A stretch of 15,949 nucleotides of DNA from an uncultured Eubacterium sp. (GCA_946614405.1 CAMOGZ010000008.1:1-15949), one strand, 5' to 3'; positions 1-8,081 are shown, counted from the stretch's first letter. Numbers and translations: made by a program. The notes: generated from the letters alone by a model not told the origin.

Positions 1-501
1 GAGGGTGGAGAACTGACCGATGCTTCTGGTGGCAACCAGGCCGCCCATCTGGGTCAAAGGCTTGGACTGTGGGGAGTGGCCGGTGGTGAGGCCTCTTTCT
101 CTCAGCATATCATCCAGATCCTGAAGAGGAACGCCGCACTGGCAGGTGACCTGCATGTTGGTCTCATTGATCTCGATGATCTCGTTCATGGTGGAGCCGT
201 CGATGACAACGGAATTCTCCACTGCGGTCTCCAGGCCGCCTTCGATGGCAGAGTGGCCGGTTCTGGGAACGACGTTGATATGGTTCTCATTGGCGAACTT
301 CAGAACGTCTGCCACCTGCTGGGTGCTCTTGACATAGACAACGGCTGCAGGGATGGGCTGAGTATAGACCTCGTGGACCTGCTCAAACTTACGGTAGCGG
401 TCGTTGCTGCTTTCCTTCAGAACTTCTTCATCGGTGATGACCTGTTCTTCTCCCAGGATCTCCTGCATTCCTTTTACGATTTCTTCTCTTGTCAGTGCCA
501 T
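1..501 (-). CDS. FAD-linked oxidase, alkylglycerone-phosphate synthase/GlcD-like (3' end outside window)
   Basis: The frame is open on the minus strand from ATG at 501 to the window edge, giving 167 N-terminal residues. GGAGAATTA lies just upstream of the start as ribosome binding site. The translation matches the PCMH-type FAD-binding domain. PAAVVYVKSTQQVADVLKFA (51-70) is the usual first part, RTGHSAIEGG (80-89) is the FAD-binding loop, and TTGHSPQSKPLTQMGG (139-154) with ATRSIGQFS (157-165) resembles alkyldihydroxyacetone-phosphate synthases more than lactate or glycolate oxidases. Such flavoproteins oxidise hydroxy acids or polyol phosphates, or exchange acyl for alkyl groups; the C-terminal substrate domain that would decide is outside the window. 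It is divergent from the YitT operon and has its own promoter and attenuator-like leader of the same type as the operons to the right, so it probably belongs to the same regulon. The family is clear; the substrate is unknown. Confidence 0.85.
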   Translation of the reverse strand, partial: MALTREEIVKGMQEILGEEQVITDEEVLKESSNDRYRKFEQVHEVYTQPIPAAVVYVKSTQQVADVLKFANENHINVVPRTGHSAIEGGLETAVENSVVIDGSTMNEIIEINETNMQVTCQCGVPLQDLDDMLRERGLTTGHSPQSKPLTQMGGLVATRSIGQFSTL

Positions 502-538
502 GTTAATTCTCCTTTACTTATAACATTTCAGGACAATC

Positions 539-604
539 AAAAAGTACCCCGCAGTACGTGTCCGTGCGCACTACGAGCTACCATCTCTTAACTCTCTTAT
601 GGTA
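539..604 (-). promoter_or_regulatory. Antiterminator/terminator leader of the FAD oxidase gene
   Basis: Reading the minus strand, TACCAT (604-599) and ATGGTA (584-579) form a perfect 6-bp stem enclosing a purine loop with AGAGAGTTAAGAGA (597-584). A competing terminator stem runs from GGTA at 582 through GTAGTGCG (574-567), an 8-nt loop and CGTACTGC (558-551) to TACT near 543. It has about 15 pairs with wobbles and one mismatch, followed by a short T run (543-539). The terminator's left arm uses the GGTA of the first stem, so the two folds exclude each other. The loop motif is shared with the leaders at 707, 8139 and 8904. Conditional termination is inferred. Confidence 0.7.
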
Positions 605-613
605 TCTGTCATG

Positions 614-642
614 ATATTAACAAGAAATCTGAAAATTGTCAA
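614..642 (-). promoter_or_regulatory. Sigma-A promoter of the FAD oxidase gene
   Basis: On the minus strand, TTGACA (642-637) is followed after exactly 17 bp by TAATAT (619-614). The predicted transcript start is near 607, just before the first antiterminator arm. The -35 box lies about 30 bp from the divergent -35 box at 673. Confidence 0.7.
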
Positions 643-672
643 CAATTATCTGTAAATTTGCAGAAAGATGTA

Positions 673-700
673 TTGACATTTGATTGTGATATGATAGTAT
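673..700 (+). promoter_or_regulatory. Sigma-A promoter of the YitT-lyase-ALDH-ADH operon
   Basis: A perfect TTGACA at 673-678 is followed after 16 bp by TAGTAT (695-700, 4 of 6 to consensus). Predicted transcript start is near 707. Confidence 0.7.
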
Positions 701-706
701 ATCGGT

Positions 707-763
707 AAGAAAAGTTCGGCAGAGCGTTCAGAGAACCGTACGGGATATTTCCCATACGGTTTT
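707..763 (+). promoter_or_regulatory. Antiterminator/terminator leader of the YitT operon
   Basis: GTTCGG (714-719) can pair with CCGTAC (736-741), five of six positions, around a loop with AGAGCGTTCAGAGAA (721-735). The terminator arm AACCGTACGGGA (734-745) pairs with TCCCATACGGTT (750-761) across a TATT loop with one mismatch, then TTTT. The second arm of the first stem is part of the terminator, so the folds are mutually exclusive. The loop motif matches the other three leaders. The terminator lies between the promoter and the start codon at 793, so it can only act as an attenuator for this operon. Confidence 0.7.
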
Positions 764-792
764 ATTCTGTTTTTGGAGGTTTTTAGCCATAC

Positions 793-1650
793 ATGGGAAA
801 GAAAGTTTTGACGGAGAGTGGGAAGCTGATCATGATCCTTGCGGGGATCGCGATGAATGCATTTGCGGTAGATGTGTTCTGCCTTCCATATAACATATTA
901 GTAGGAGGTTCCACCGGGATCGGAAGACTGATCCATCACTTTGCGGGACTTCCGGTCTCCACGGGAGTTCTGATCGTGGGACTGATCCTGCTGGCGCTGG
1001 CCTGGATCTTTCTGGGCAAGCGGTACGCCGCAACGATCGTACTGGGAACTATTACTTATCCGCTGTTTCTGGCAGTCTTCGAGGTGCTGCCGGTGCAGCA
1101 GGGGATCGTGGAAGATCCACTGGTAGCTTGCCTTTGTGGCGGGTTCCTCATGGGCATCGGGATCGGACTGGTGATCCGTGCCGGAGGAAGCATGGGAGGG
1201 TCCGACGTGATCCCCCAGATCCTGCACAAGAAGGCGAGACTCCCCATCGGCCCTGTAATGTGGGGCCTGGACGTGGCGGTGCTGGCACTGCAGGGATTCC
1301 TGGCCACACCAAATGAGATCATTCTTGGGATCATGATGGTCCTTACCTATACTGTTGTCACCGACAAAACGCTCCTTGCCGGAGGAGGTCAGGTCCAGTT
1401 CCTGATCTTCAGCCCCAGGAATAATGAGATCCGTCAGATGCTCATCGACCACGGATTCGGCGCAACGGTACTTCACGGTAAGTCCGGATATTACGCCCAG
1501 GAAGTGGACGTGCTGGTGACGGCACTGTCGGTTCGCTATATGAACCGCGTGAAGGACGCCATCCTGGAGATCGACGACACTGCGTTTATGACCATCAGCA
1601 GTGTCCGGGAAGTGGATGGCCGTGGATTCACCATCAGTATGGATGCGTGA
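793..1650 (+). CDS. YitT-family membrane protein with C-terminal DUF2179 domain
   Basis: 285 residues, the usual length for YitT proteins. Hydrophobic helices occupy roughly residues 12-200. The family's glycine-rich segments are VGGSTGIGRL (37-46) and RAGGSMGGSDVI (129-140). The soluble C-terminus from about 203 (VQFLIFSPRN) to 275 is a DUF2179 domain. YitT proteins are integral membrane proteins of uncertain function, often suspected to be transporters. The start at 793 follows GGAGGT at 775-780, a rather long 12-nt spacing. It is first in the operon with the lyase, ALDH and ADH, and a 45-bp gap without a terminator separates it from the lyase. That position fits a role in moving the pathway's substrate or product, which is inference only. 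Confidence 0.85.
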   Translation: MGKKVLTESGKLIMILAGIAMNAFAVDVFCLPYNILVGGSTGIGRLIHHFAGLPVSTGVLIVGLILLALAWIFLGKRYAATIVLGTITYPLFLAVFEVLPVQQGIVEDPLVACLCGGFLMGIGIGLVIRAGGSMGGSDVIPQILHKKARLPIGPVMWGLDVAVLALQGFLATPNEIILGIMMVLTYTVVTDKTLLAGGGQVQFLIFSPRNNEIRQMLIDHGFGATVLHGKSGYYAQEVDVLVTALSVRYMNRVKDAILEIDDTAFMTISSVREVDGRGFTISMDA

Positions 1651-1695
1651 TCTAATAATTAGCTAGTTCGTGCAGAAATCAGAAAGAAGGAAAAG

Positions 1696-2997
1696 ATGAA
1701 AGACTTTATTTTAAGAAAGAGCCGTTCTGACAGCGATACCCTGTATGGGGAACAGACCCAATTAACCATCGACAATATGTCGTTTTCCGGAGTACCACTT
1801 TCTTATTATCCGGAATTTATTGTGAATGCAGCCAAGGTCAAGAAGGCCTGCGCCATTGCAAACTATGCAGCCGGCAGCCTGACCAACCGCCAGCTGAAAG
1901 GCATCAACAAAGCCTGCAATGAACTCATCGAAGGGCATTACCGGAATCAGTTTCCGGTGGATGTCTTTCATGGCGGTGGCGGCATCGGGATCAACATGAA
2001 CATGAACGAGGTCATCGCATCTCTGGCGGGAGATGATGTGGATCCGGTGGAGCATGTCAACATGTCTCAGTCCACATCCGACGTCTGTCACACCGCAATG
2101 AGAATGACCATCGATGAACTTTTGTGCAAGCTTCTCTGTGAGGTCCACGAGGTTCGGGATACACTGAAGAAGAAAGCAGAGGAGTTCGCGGAGATCGACA
2201 CCATCGCCCGTACCTGCTTCCAGGACGGAATGCGGGTCAGCGCGGGAGCCATCTTCGAGGCCACATCTTCTGCCATGAAGAGGCGCGCCAGATCCCTGAA
2301 GGAAAAGAGCGCCGAGATGAGAAACGTCAACCTGGGATGGACCGTCATCGGTTCCGGTACCGGCGCCAGTGACGCCTACCGCGAGGCGATCCTGGACGAG
2401 CTCTCCGGCATCACTGGAAGATCCTACACCTGGAACGCCGACATGTACGACGCCGCGGAGTATCCGGACGATCTGGCTGATGTTTCCGGCGAGGTGAGAG
2501 TCCTGGCGGAGATCCTGGCCAAGCTGGCCAGAGATCTGAGACTGCTGTCCTCCGGTCCAGAGGCAGGCTTCGAGGAGATCATCCTTCCGAAGGTGCAGAA
2601 GGGATCCTCCTTCTTCCCGGGGAAGGTCAACCCCGTGGTCCCGGAGACCATGATCCAGTGCTCCATGCTGGTCTCGGGCTCCGACAGCATCATCCAGAGC
2701 TGCGTAGGGGCAGGGGAGATCCACATCAATCTTTGGGAGGACATGATGGGATTCCTGCTGATGGATATGATCCGCCGGGTCACAAAGGCCATCCACCTGT
2801 TCCGTACCCGCTGCCTGGAGGGGATCAAGCTGAACGAGGAGAAGTGCAGACAGTATGCCAACAGCAGTGTTCCGCTGGTGGTGGATTATAAAGAGAAATA
2901 CGGATATCAGAAGCTTTCCAAGGAGATCAGCGAGAAGGGCGTGGCTCCGGTGGTGGAAGAGATCCGTGAAATAAACAGAATGAAAGGAGAAGCATAA
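1696..2997 (+). CDS. Aspartase/fumarase-superfamily lyase with divergent active site
   Basis: 433 residues. The superfamily blocks are recognisable: FHGGGGIGINMNMNEVIAS (91-109), VNMSQSTSDV (121-130), ARTCFQDGMRV (171-181), VIGSGTGAS (217-225) and the signature loop GSSFFPGKVNPVVPE (303-317), with catalytic-type Ser305, Lys310 and Asn312. Members eliminate ammonia, an amine, water or a larger group from a carboxylate substrate. Several residues that bind substrate in true aspartases and fumarases differ. The Thr-Ser of GGAGTS is Ile97-Gly98, the Asn of QSTND is Ser128, the His or Gln after GRT is Cys174, and Met of SSxMP is Phe307. Aspartase or fumarase activity is therefore doubtful, and an unusual C-N lyase (ergothionase is one amine-releasing member) is possible. 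The start has AAGGAAAAG upstream; its stop overlaps the ALDH start by one base. Confidence 0.85.
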   Translation: MKDFILRKSRSDSDTLYGEQTQLTIDNMSFSGVPLSYYPEFIVNAAKVKKACAIANYAAGSLTNRQLKGINKACNELIEGHYRNQFPVDVFHGGGGIGINMNMNEVIASLAGDDVDPVEHVNMSQSTSDVCHTAMRMTIDELLCKLLCEVHEVRDTLKKKAEEFAEIDTIARTCFQDGMRVSAGAIFEATSSAMKRRARSLKEKSAEMRNVNLGWTVIGSGTGASDAYREAILDELSGITGRSYTWNADMYDAAEYPDDLADVSGEVRVLAEILAKLARDLRLLSSGPEAGFEEIILPKVQKGSSFFPGKVNPVVPETMIQCSMLVSGSDSIIQSCVGAGEIHINLWEDMMGFLLMDMIRRVTKAIHLFRTRCLEGIKLNEEKCRQYANSSVPLVVDYKEKYGYQKLSKEISEKGVAPVVEEIREINRMKGEA

Positions 2998-4493
2998 TGG
3001 CAGATTACAAACCGAAAATCGAATGGGCGAAGCAGTGGCTGTCTGAGACCAAGAAACCTTACATCGGGGGCGAATTCGTCCACGGAAACGGCCCGGTGAT
3101 GGAGTCCATCAACCCGGCAACCAATGAGGTCGTAGGGCACTTCGAGTCCTGCACCGAGGAGGACATCAACAAAGCCGTGGCTGCCGCCCGCAAGGCTTTC
3201 GATGAGGGGCCCTGGTCCAAGGTCATCACCCACAAAGAGCGTGCCGTGATCATGCACAAGCTGTCCCAGATCCTGAGAGATCATGTGGAAGAGCTGGCCA
3301 CTCTGGAAGTCATGGACAACGGAAAAACCTTCCCCGAAGGCTGCGAGGATGTGATCAATGTCGCTGACTTCTTTGATTACTACGCAGGATGGACCGACAA
3401 GTTCTATGGCGAGGTGAACCCGGTCATGGGAGATTTCTTCTCCTACACCGTACGGGAACCCATGGGCGTCTGCGGACAGATCGTTCCCTGGAACTATCCA
3501 ATGGATATGGCCGGCTACAAGCTGGCACCGGCTCTTGCCCTGCGCAATACCATCGTATTCAAATCATCCAGCATCACTCCGTTTTCCATGCTGAGAACCG
3601 CTGAACTCTTCCATGAGTCCGGTCTTCTTCCCGAGGGCGTGTTCAACCTGGTCACCGGCCCGGGCAGCATCGGAAGCGTTATCACCAGACATCCGGACGT
3701 GGACAAAGTCGCCTTCACCGGAAGCACCGAGGTTGGCCGCAAGCTGATCCACGATTCTGCGGATTCCAATCTGAAGAAACTGTCCCTGGAGCTGGGCGGC
3801 AAGTCTCCGAACATCATCTTTGATGATGCGCCGGATATGGACTGGGCCATCGAGCGGTCCTTTGTGGCCATGTTCTACGGCAAGGGCGAGAAGTGCTCTG
3901 AGCCGACGAGACTCCTGGTCCAGAAGACCGTCTACGACCGCGTCCTTCAGGGTATGGTGGACTATGCCAACAAGAACTGGAAAGTGGGCGACCCCTTCGA
4001 TCCGACATCCACACAGGGCGCGCAAGTTTCCGAGGCACAGTTCAACCGCATCATGAACTACATCGAGATCGGTAAGCAGGAGGGCGGAAAGCTGATCCTG
4101 GGCGGAGACCGCAACACAGAGGGTACCAATGCCAAGGGATTCTTCATCAACCCGACCATCTTTGCTGACTGCACCAATGACATGCGTATCGCTCAGGAAG
4201 AAATCTTCGGACCAGTCCTGACTGTGATCCCCTTTGAGACAGAAGAGGAAGCGATCCGCATCGCCAACGACACCACCTACGGCCTGGGCGCAGGCTTCTG
4301 GACCAACGACGTATCCAGGACCCAGCGCGTCGCCAATGCGCTGCAGGCAGGCCAGGTGTTCATCAATAAGTATGGATGCTATGAGCACACCAGCCCCTTC
4401 GGAGGCTACAAACAGAGCGGATGGGGAATGGAATGCGGTAATCTGTCCCTGGATCTGTACACCAAGAGAAAGTCCATCTGGTACGCATATTAA
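2997..4493 (+). CDS. NAD(P)-dependent aldehyde dehydrogenase, betaine-aldehyde-dehydrogenase-like
   Basis: 498 residues, the usual ALDH length. Catalytic elements are in place: Asn166 in IVPWNYP, Lys189 for coenzyme binding (VFKSSS, where most relatives have KPSE), FTGST (240-244), general base Glu265 in LELGGKSPN, nucleophile Cys300 in GEKCSEPTR, and Glu402 in EEIFGPVL. It oxidises an aldehyde to the carboxylate with NAD(P)+; the aldehyde cannot be read from sequence. The C-terminus is complete (SPFGGYKQSGWGMECG). The ATG overlaps the lyase stop (TAATG), so the two are translationally coupled. The ADH follows after 28 bp, so an alcohol-aldehyde-acid oxidation series with the lyase is likely. 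The resemblance to betaine aldehyde dehydrogenases and the BCCT transporter nearby hint at a quaternary ammonium substrate, which remains inference. Confidence 0.93.
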   Translation: MADYKPKIEWAKQWLSETKKPYIGGEFVHGNGPVMESINPATNEVVGHFESCTEEDINKAVAAARKAFDEGPWSKVITHKERAVIMHKLSQILRDHVEELATLEVMDNGKTFPEGCEDVINVADFFDYYAGWTDKFYGEVNPVMGDFFSYTVREPMGVCGQIVPWNYPMDMAGYKLAPALALRNTIVFKSSSITPFSMLRTAELFHESGLLPEGVFNLVTGPGSIGSVITRHPDVDKVAFTGSTEVGRKLIHDSADSNLKKLSLELGGKSPNIIFDDAPDMDWAIERSFVAMFYGKGEKCSEPTRLLVQKTVYDRVLQGMVDYANKNWKVGDPFDPTSTQGAQVSEAQFNRIMNYIEIGKQEGGKLILGGDRNTEGTNAKGFFINPTIFADCTNDMRIAQEEIFGPVLTVIPFETEEEAIRIANDTTYGLGAGFWTNDVSRTQRVANALQAGQVFINKYGCYEHTSPFGGYKQSGWGMECGNLSLDLYTKRKSIWYAY

Positions 4494-4521
4494 AAGCTGA
4501 AACGGAGAAAGGAGAACTCCA

Positions 4522-5637
4522 ATGAAGATGAAAGCAGCGGTAATGATGGGGGTAGGCAAACCCCTGGAGATCAAGGAAGTGGAACTGGATCCGCCAAAAT
4601 CCGGCGAGGTCCTGGTAAAGATCCTGGCAACGGCGGTATGCCACAGCGATCTGAATACATTAGAAGATCCCACGACACCGATCCCACAGATCCTGGGCCA
4701 CGAGGGCGCAGGAGAGGTCGTGGCGGTGGGACCCAATGTTACGACTTGCAAACCCGGTGACCGGGTGGTCCTGAGCTGGCTCCCGTACTGCGGGACCTGC
4801 GCATACTGCAGGGCCGGCAAGACTCACCTGTGCGAGACCGCCTTCGGACCCATGTTCGGCGGCACACTGATGGACGGCACATCCCGTCTGCACCTGGGAG
4901 ATCAGCAGGCCTACCATATGTCATTATTGTCTACTTTCGCGGAGTACACGGTGGTACCGCAGATGAGCTGCGTCGTGGTGCCTCCTGAGATGCCCATGGA
5001 CAAAGCCTGCATGATCGGCTGCGGTGTTTCCACAGGATTCGGCGCTGCGGTACGGGCTGCAAAGGTCCAGGCCGGCTCTTCCGTTGCAGTATTCGGCCTC
5101 GGCGGCGTAGGGACCAATGCCATCCAGGGCGCACGCTGCGCCGGCGCAAGCACCATCATCGCCTGCGACATCAAGGATGAGAATCTGGCCAAAGCCAAGG
5201 ATTACGGCGCCACTCACACCATCAACACCATGGATGCGGAGGCAGCCATCGAGGAGATCAAAGCCCTGACGGAAGGTCTTGGTGTAGAATATGCCATCGA
5301 TTGCACCGGCAACGTCAATGTGGGCAACATGGCATGGCGCTGCGGACGCAAAGGCGCCACCATCGCCGTCGTAGGCGCATATCCGGAAGGCCGGGAGCTG
5401 AAGCTTCCTGCCGGCGGATTCCACCGCTTCGGCAAAGTCCTGAAGGGCAGCTTCTACGGAGACGTGAATCCCTTCCAGGACTTCCCGATCATCGCCCAGA
5501 TGTATCTGGACGGGAAATACGACCTGGATACCCTGGTCATCGATAAGATCGACCTGGAGGACATCAACATCGCCTTCGATGCATTCCATGATCCGAATGC
5601 GAATAATATGGGGCGTTACATAATCGAGTTTGAATAA
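4522..5637 (+). CDS. Zinc-dependent alcohol dehydrogenase, class III-like MDR
   Basis: 371 residues, full length for the medium-chain dehydrogenase family. Catalytic zinc ligands are Cys40 (AVCHSD), His60 (GHEGAG) and Cys167 (MIGCG). Structural zinc ligands are Cys90, Cys93, Cys96 and Cys104. The Rossmann motif is GLGGVG (192-197), and an acidic residue (Asp216, ACDIKDE) at the end of the second strand favours NAD+ over NADP+. The overall pattern resembles class III and aryl-alcohol dehydrogenases. The enzyme interconverts an alcohol and an aldehyde; beside the ALDH it probably supplies or removes the ALDH's aldehyde. GGAGAAAGGAG upstream is a strong ribosome binding site. It is the last gene of the operon, ahead of the bidirectional terminator near 5723. 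Confidence 0.93.
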   Translation: MKMKAAVMMGVGKPLEIKEVELDPPKSGEVLVKILATAVCHSDLNTLEDPTTPIPQILGHEGAGEVVAVGPNVTTCKPGDRVVLSWLPYCGTCAYCRAGKTHLCETAFGPMFGGTLMDGTSRLHLGDQQAYHMSLLSTFAEYTVVPQMSCVVVPPEMPMDKACMIGCGVSTGFGAAVRAAKVQAGSSVAVFGLGGVGTNAIQGARCAGASTIIACDIKDENLAKAKDYGATHTINTMDAEAAIEEIKALTEGLGVEYAIDCTGNVNVGNMAWRCGRKGATIAVVGAYPEGRELKLPAGGFHRFGKVLKGSFYGDVNPFQDFPIIAQMYLDGKYDLDTLVIDKIDLEDINIAFDAFHDPNANNMGRYIIEFE

Positions 5638-5715
5638 TGGGTTAAGTGATGAAGGGGCTGTCCTGAATTGAACATGGGCAGCTCCTTTTAACATGTGGAT
5701 GAAAAATAAAAGATA

Positions 5716-5759
5716 AAAAAGTGGGCGCCCATCTGATGATCAGAAGGGCGCCCCTTTTA
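5716..5759. terminator. Bidirectional intrinsic terminator between convergent units
   Basis: GGGCGCCC (5723-5730) pairs with GGGCGCCC (5746-5753), and an inner stem TCTGA/TCAGA (5732-5736/5740-5744) closes a 3-nt loop. A-rich sequence on the left and CTTTT on the right give a T run on both strands. It lies between the convergent ADH and YcxB-like genes and can end both. Confidence 0.85.
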
Positions 5760-5776
5760 AGTGGAACGAGTATTTG

Positions 5777-6340
5777 TTATTTGCTCATTTTAGTATATTT
5801 GATGTAGGCTGACAGGATCTCGCGAACGCCGTAGATCTCTTTCTCCTTCATGACCCGTTTGGGAATGCAGAAGGTGTGAGAGGAATCCGGGCGGATCGCA
5901 ATGATATTATCCGTCTCCACTGCGCGGGCGTCTTTGTCCCCGGCAAGGTCGATGGGCTTCATGTTGGGAAGGCTGATGGTTCCTACATCGACGACTTCCA
6001 CCTTATACACGCCATTGGCCTTTGCCACGGAGCGGGCGCCTTTGCGGGCCTTCAGTACCGGAAAGTAGATCAGATAGAACAGAAGCAGCACGGCAAGGAG
6101 TGCCAGGAACAGGTTCATGACCTTACGGCTGTCCAGGGCGAATGTGACCAGCATGATCACCGCCGCTGCCGTCAGGGCGATCCCTGCGATCAGCTGGAAC
6201 TTCCGGCTCCGTTTGAAGGCCAGCACAGAGAAGGCCTCATAGGCCTCATCGTAGCTGAGCTTGTAACTAAACCGATAGGATGTCTTCACGTCTTCCGGAA
6301 GGGTGATCTCCGGGATGTCTTTCTGTTTCTTGTCTTTCAT
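5777..6340 (-). CDS. YcxB-like membrane protein
   Basis: 187 residues. A charged N-terminus (MKDKKQKDIPE) precedes two adjacent hydrophobic helices at about 49-69 and 74-95, followed by a soluble C-terminal domain of about 85 residues ending in IIAIRPDSSHTFCIPKRVM. This arrangement and the CIPKRV motif resemble YcxB-like proteins, a small membrane family of unknown function. GGAGAGACATC upstream provides the ribosome binding site. It lies 71 bp downstream of the BCCT gene on the same strand with only a hairpin (6359-6391) between them, so it may be cotranscribed. A second residue worth noting is the long charged stretch KARKGARSVAK after helix two, suggesting a cytoplasmic C-terminal domain. 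No function is proposed. Confidence 0.75.
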   Translation of the reverse strand: MKDKKQKDIPEITLPEDVKTSYRFSYKLSYDEAYEAFSVLAFKRSRKFQLIAGIALTAAAVIMLVTFALDSRKVMNLFLALLAVLLLFYLIYFPVLKARKGARSVAKANGVYKVEVVDVGTISLPNMKPIDLAGDKDARAVETDNIIAIRPDSSHTFCIPKRVMKEKEIYGVREILSAYIKYTKMSK

Positions 6341-6358
6341 GATGTCTCTCCGTGTATG

Positions 6359-6391
6359 ATACTGCCTGTATCACGGAGATACAGGCAGTAT
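6359..6391 (-). other. Perfect 14-bp hairpin between the BCCT and YcxB-like genes
   Basis: Two 14-nt arms (6359-6372 and 6378-6391) are exact reverse complements around a 5-nt loop. On the minus-strand RNA the loop plus its flanking pair reads CTCCGTG, complementary to CACGGAG at 6354-6348, which contains the GGAG ribosome binding site of the YcxB-like gene. No T run follows, so it is not an ordinary terminator. It could be a processing or stability element, or affect translation of the downstream gene. Confidence 0.65.
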
Positions 6392-6411
6392 GCAGGGTAT
6401 ATTATGACTTA

Positions 6412-8031
6412 TTATGCGGTCGCTTTCTTAGCTTCTTTCATATCCTGCTGTTCGGACGGCTGACGCTCGGACGGAAGCGGTCTTCCGTACTCGTCATAAT
6501 CATCCTTGAAGGTATCGTATTTCTGCGGGTTCATCATGACCTTCACGAAGGAGATGGCGATGATGATCAGGAAGAATACCACCGGGAATCCGCCCAGGTT
6601 GGACAGGTATTTCAATGCGTCAGTACTCTGGAATGCATTGATGAAGATGATGCACATAGCACCGATGGTGATTCCCCAAACGATCTTCAGCCAGGTCGGG
6701 GACTCGGTGTCATCTGCAGACAGGCCGTCTGTGCACAGTCCGGACATGGCGTTGGTATTGGAGTCAGAAGCGGTAACGAAGGATACGAATACGATGATCA
6801 GGAATACTGCGATGGTGATCGTGGAGATCGGCATCTGCTGCAGTACTGCATAGGTTGCGAATTCGGTTCCGCCGTTGGTCATAGCCTCATTGATTCCCTT
6901 TCCTGCCAGTTCATAGTACAGGGAAGAGGAGGAGAAGAGTCCCAGCCATGCTACGGAGAACAGGGACGGGAATACCACGATAACGCGGATCGCTTCTCTT
7001 ACGGTGTATCCTCTGGAGATTCTGCCAAGGAATGCGGAGGTTACCGGCATCCATGCCATCCAGTTACACCAGTAGAATACCGGCCACCACATAGCCCATT
7101 TGTCTCCGTCGCCTGCGGACAGGAAGAGAGACTGACGGCAGAAGTCGGTGAGGTAAGCACCGAATCCCTCGATGGTCAGGTTCAGAATGTAGAAAGTCGG
7201 TCCGAACAGGAATACGAACAGTCCCAGTACCATGTAGATTCTGGAGTTGATGGTGGACAGAATACGGATTCCGTTCATAACGCCGGATACAGCAGATGCT
7301 ACGAATGCAGCAACGATGACGGCACCGACGATAGTCCAGGTAACAGCACCGGACTGGATGCCTCCGCCGGACAGGGTGGACATACCACCGGTTACCAGGA
7401 ATACGGCAGATCCCATGGATGCAGCCATTCCGCAGACCAGAGCCAGCAGGCAGATCACGTCTACCACCGGGGAGAACTTCTTGGCAGTCTCATAGCTCAG
7501 GGTCGGGTACAGCATGTTACCCAGGGAGTAATCCTTCTTTGCATTGTAGAACAGGAATGCGAAGAGGATGGCCGGAGCACCGTAGATGCACATCGGGGTG
7601 AAGGTCCACTCCAGGAAGATGTCCTTCATGATGAAGTCGATGGCACCGGGGGTTTCCGGAGTAACAGATGACGGTGGTCCGTAGTAGTGGTACATCGGCT
7701 CTGCACATGCCCACAGCAGGATTCCTGCTGCCATGATGGTACAAAGTACGATCCATACGTAGTTTGTCATGTTCATGATGGGCTTGGCATTTCTGCCGCC
7801 GATTCTTACGCCGCCGAACTTGGAGAAGTAAGCAGCGATGACCAGGATCACGCAGACGAACGCCATCAGGGCGAACAGCCATGAGAAATCATCCAGGATG
7901 AAGTTCGTGATGCTCATGATCACGGCATTGAATGCTTCTCCGTTGATGAAGTTCAGAGCGATCGTTACGATCGCCAGGATCCATGGTACCAGGAATACTG
8001 GCCAACGAACTTGTTTGTTAGAAGATTCCAT
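6412..8031 (-). CDS. BCCT-family transporter (betaine/carnitine/choline type)
   Basis: 539 residues from the ATG at 8031. I chose this over the upstream in-frame ATG at 8097 because AAAGGAGG stands right before it and because the upstream start falls inside the leader terminator. About twelve hydrophobic helices are visible. Family landmarks are LLWACAEPMYHYYGPPS (105-121), CGMAASMGSAVF (200-211), the tryptophan-rich signature FYWCNWMAWMPV (319-330) with GRISRGYTVREAI (336-348), and VTASDSNTNAMS (419-430), the region of the Na2 site in BetP. BCCT carriers import trimethylammonium compounds or DMSP-like osmolytes by sodium symport, proton symport or exchange; which applies here is undetermined. 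The C-terminus is hydrophilic (501-539). It has its own promoter and an attenuator leader of the shared type, and is divergent from glpP. Confidence 0.93.
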   Translation of the reverse strand: MESSNKQVRWPVFLVPWILAIVTIALNFINGEAFNAVIMSITNFILDDFSWLFALMAFVCVILVIAAYFSKFGGVRIGGRNAKPIMNMTNYVWIVLCTIMAAGILLWACAEPMYHYYGPPSSVTPETPGAIDFIMKDIFLEWTFTPMCIYGAPAILFAFLFYNAKKDYSLGNMLYPTLSYETAKKFSPVVDVICLLALVCGMAASMGSAVFLVTGGMSTLSGGGIQSGAVTWTIVGAVIVAAFVASAVSGVMNGIRILSTINSRIYMVLGLFVFLFGPTFYILNLTIEGFGAYLTDFCRQSLFLSAGDGDKWAMWWPVFYWCNWMAWMPVTSAFLGRISRGYTVREAIRVIVVFPSLFSVAWLGLFSSSSLYYELAGKGINEAMTNGGTEFATYAVLQQMPISTITIAVFLIIVFVSFVTASDSNTNAMSGLCTDGLSADDTESPTWLKIVWGITIGAMCIIFINAFQSTDALKYLSNLGGFPVVFFLIIIAISFVKVMMNPQKYDTFKDDYDEYGRPLPSERQPSEQQDMKEAKKATA

Positions 8032-8081
8032 GTTTTCCTCCTTTGAAAATGGTGTAGTAACGGGATAAGAGCGTTGATAAT

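Noticed and set aside
1762..2796. Long open frame antisense to the lyase gene
   Set aside because: It is complementary to a well-supported gene, with no ribosome binding site or recognisable domains; a by-product of GC-rich codon use.
3564..4820. Long minus-strand frame across the ALDH-ADH junction
   Set aside because: Both sense genes are complete with catalytic residues; the antisense frame has no support.
6352..7671. 439-codon plus-strand frame across the BCCT gene
   Set aside because: The translation is rich in Asp, Gly, Gln and His, typical of the reverse complement of a membrane protein gene.
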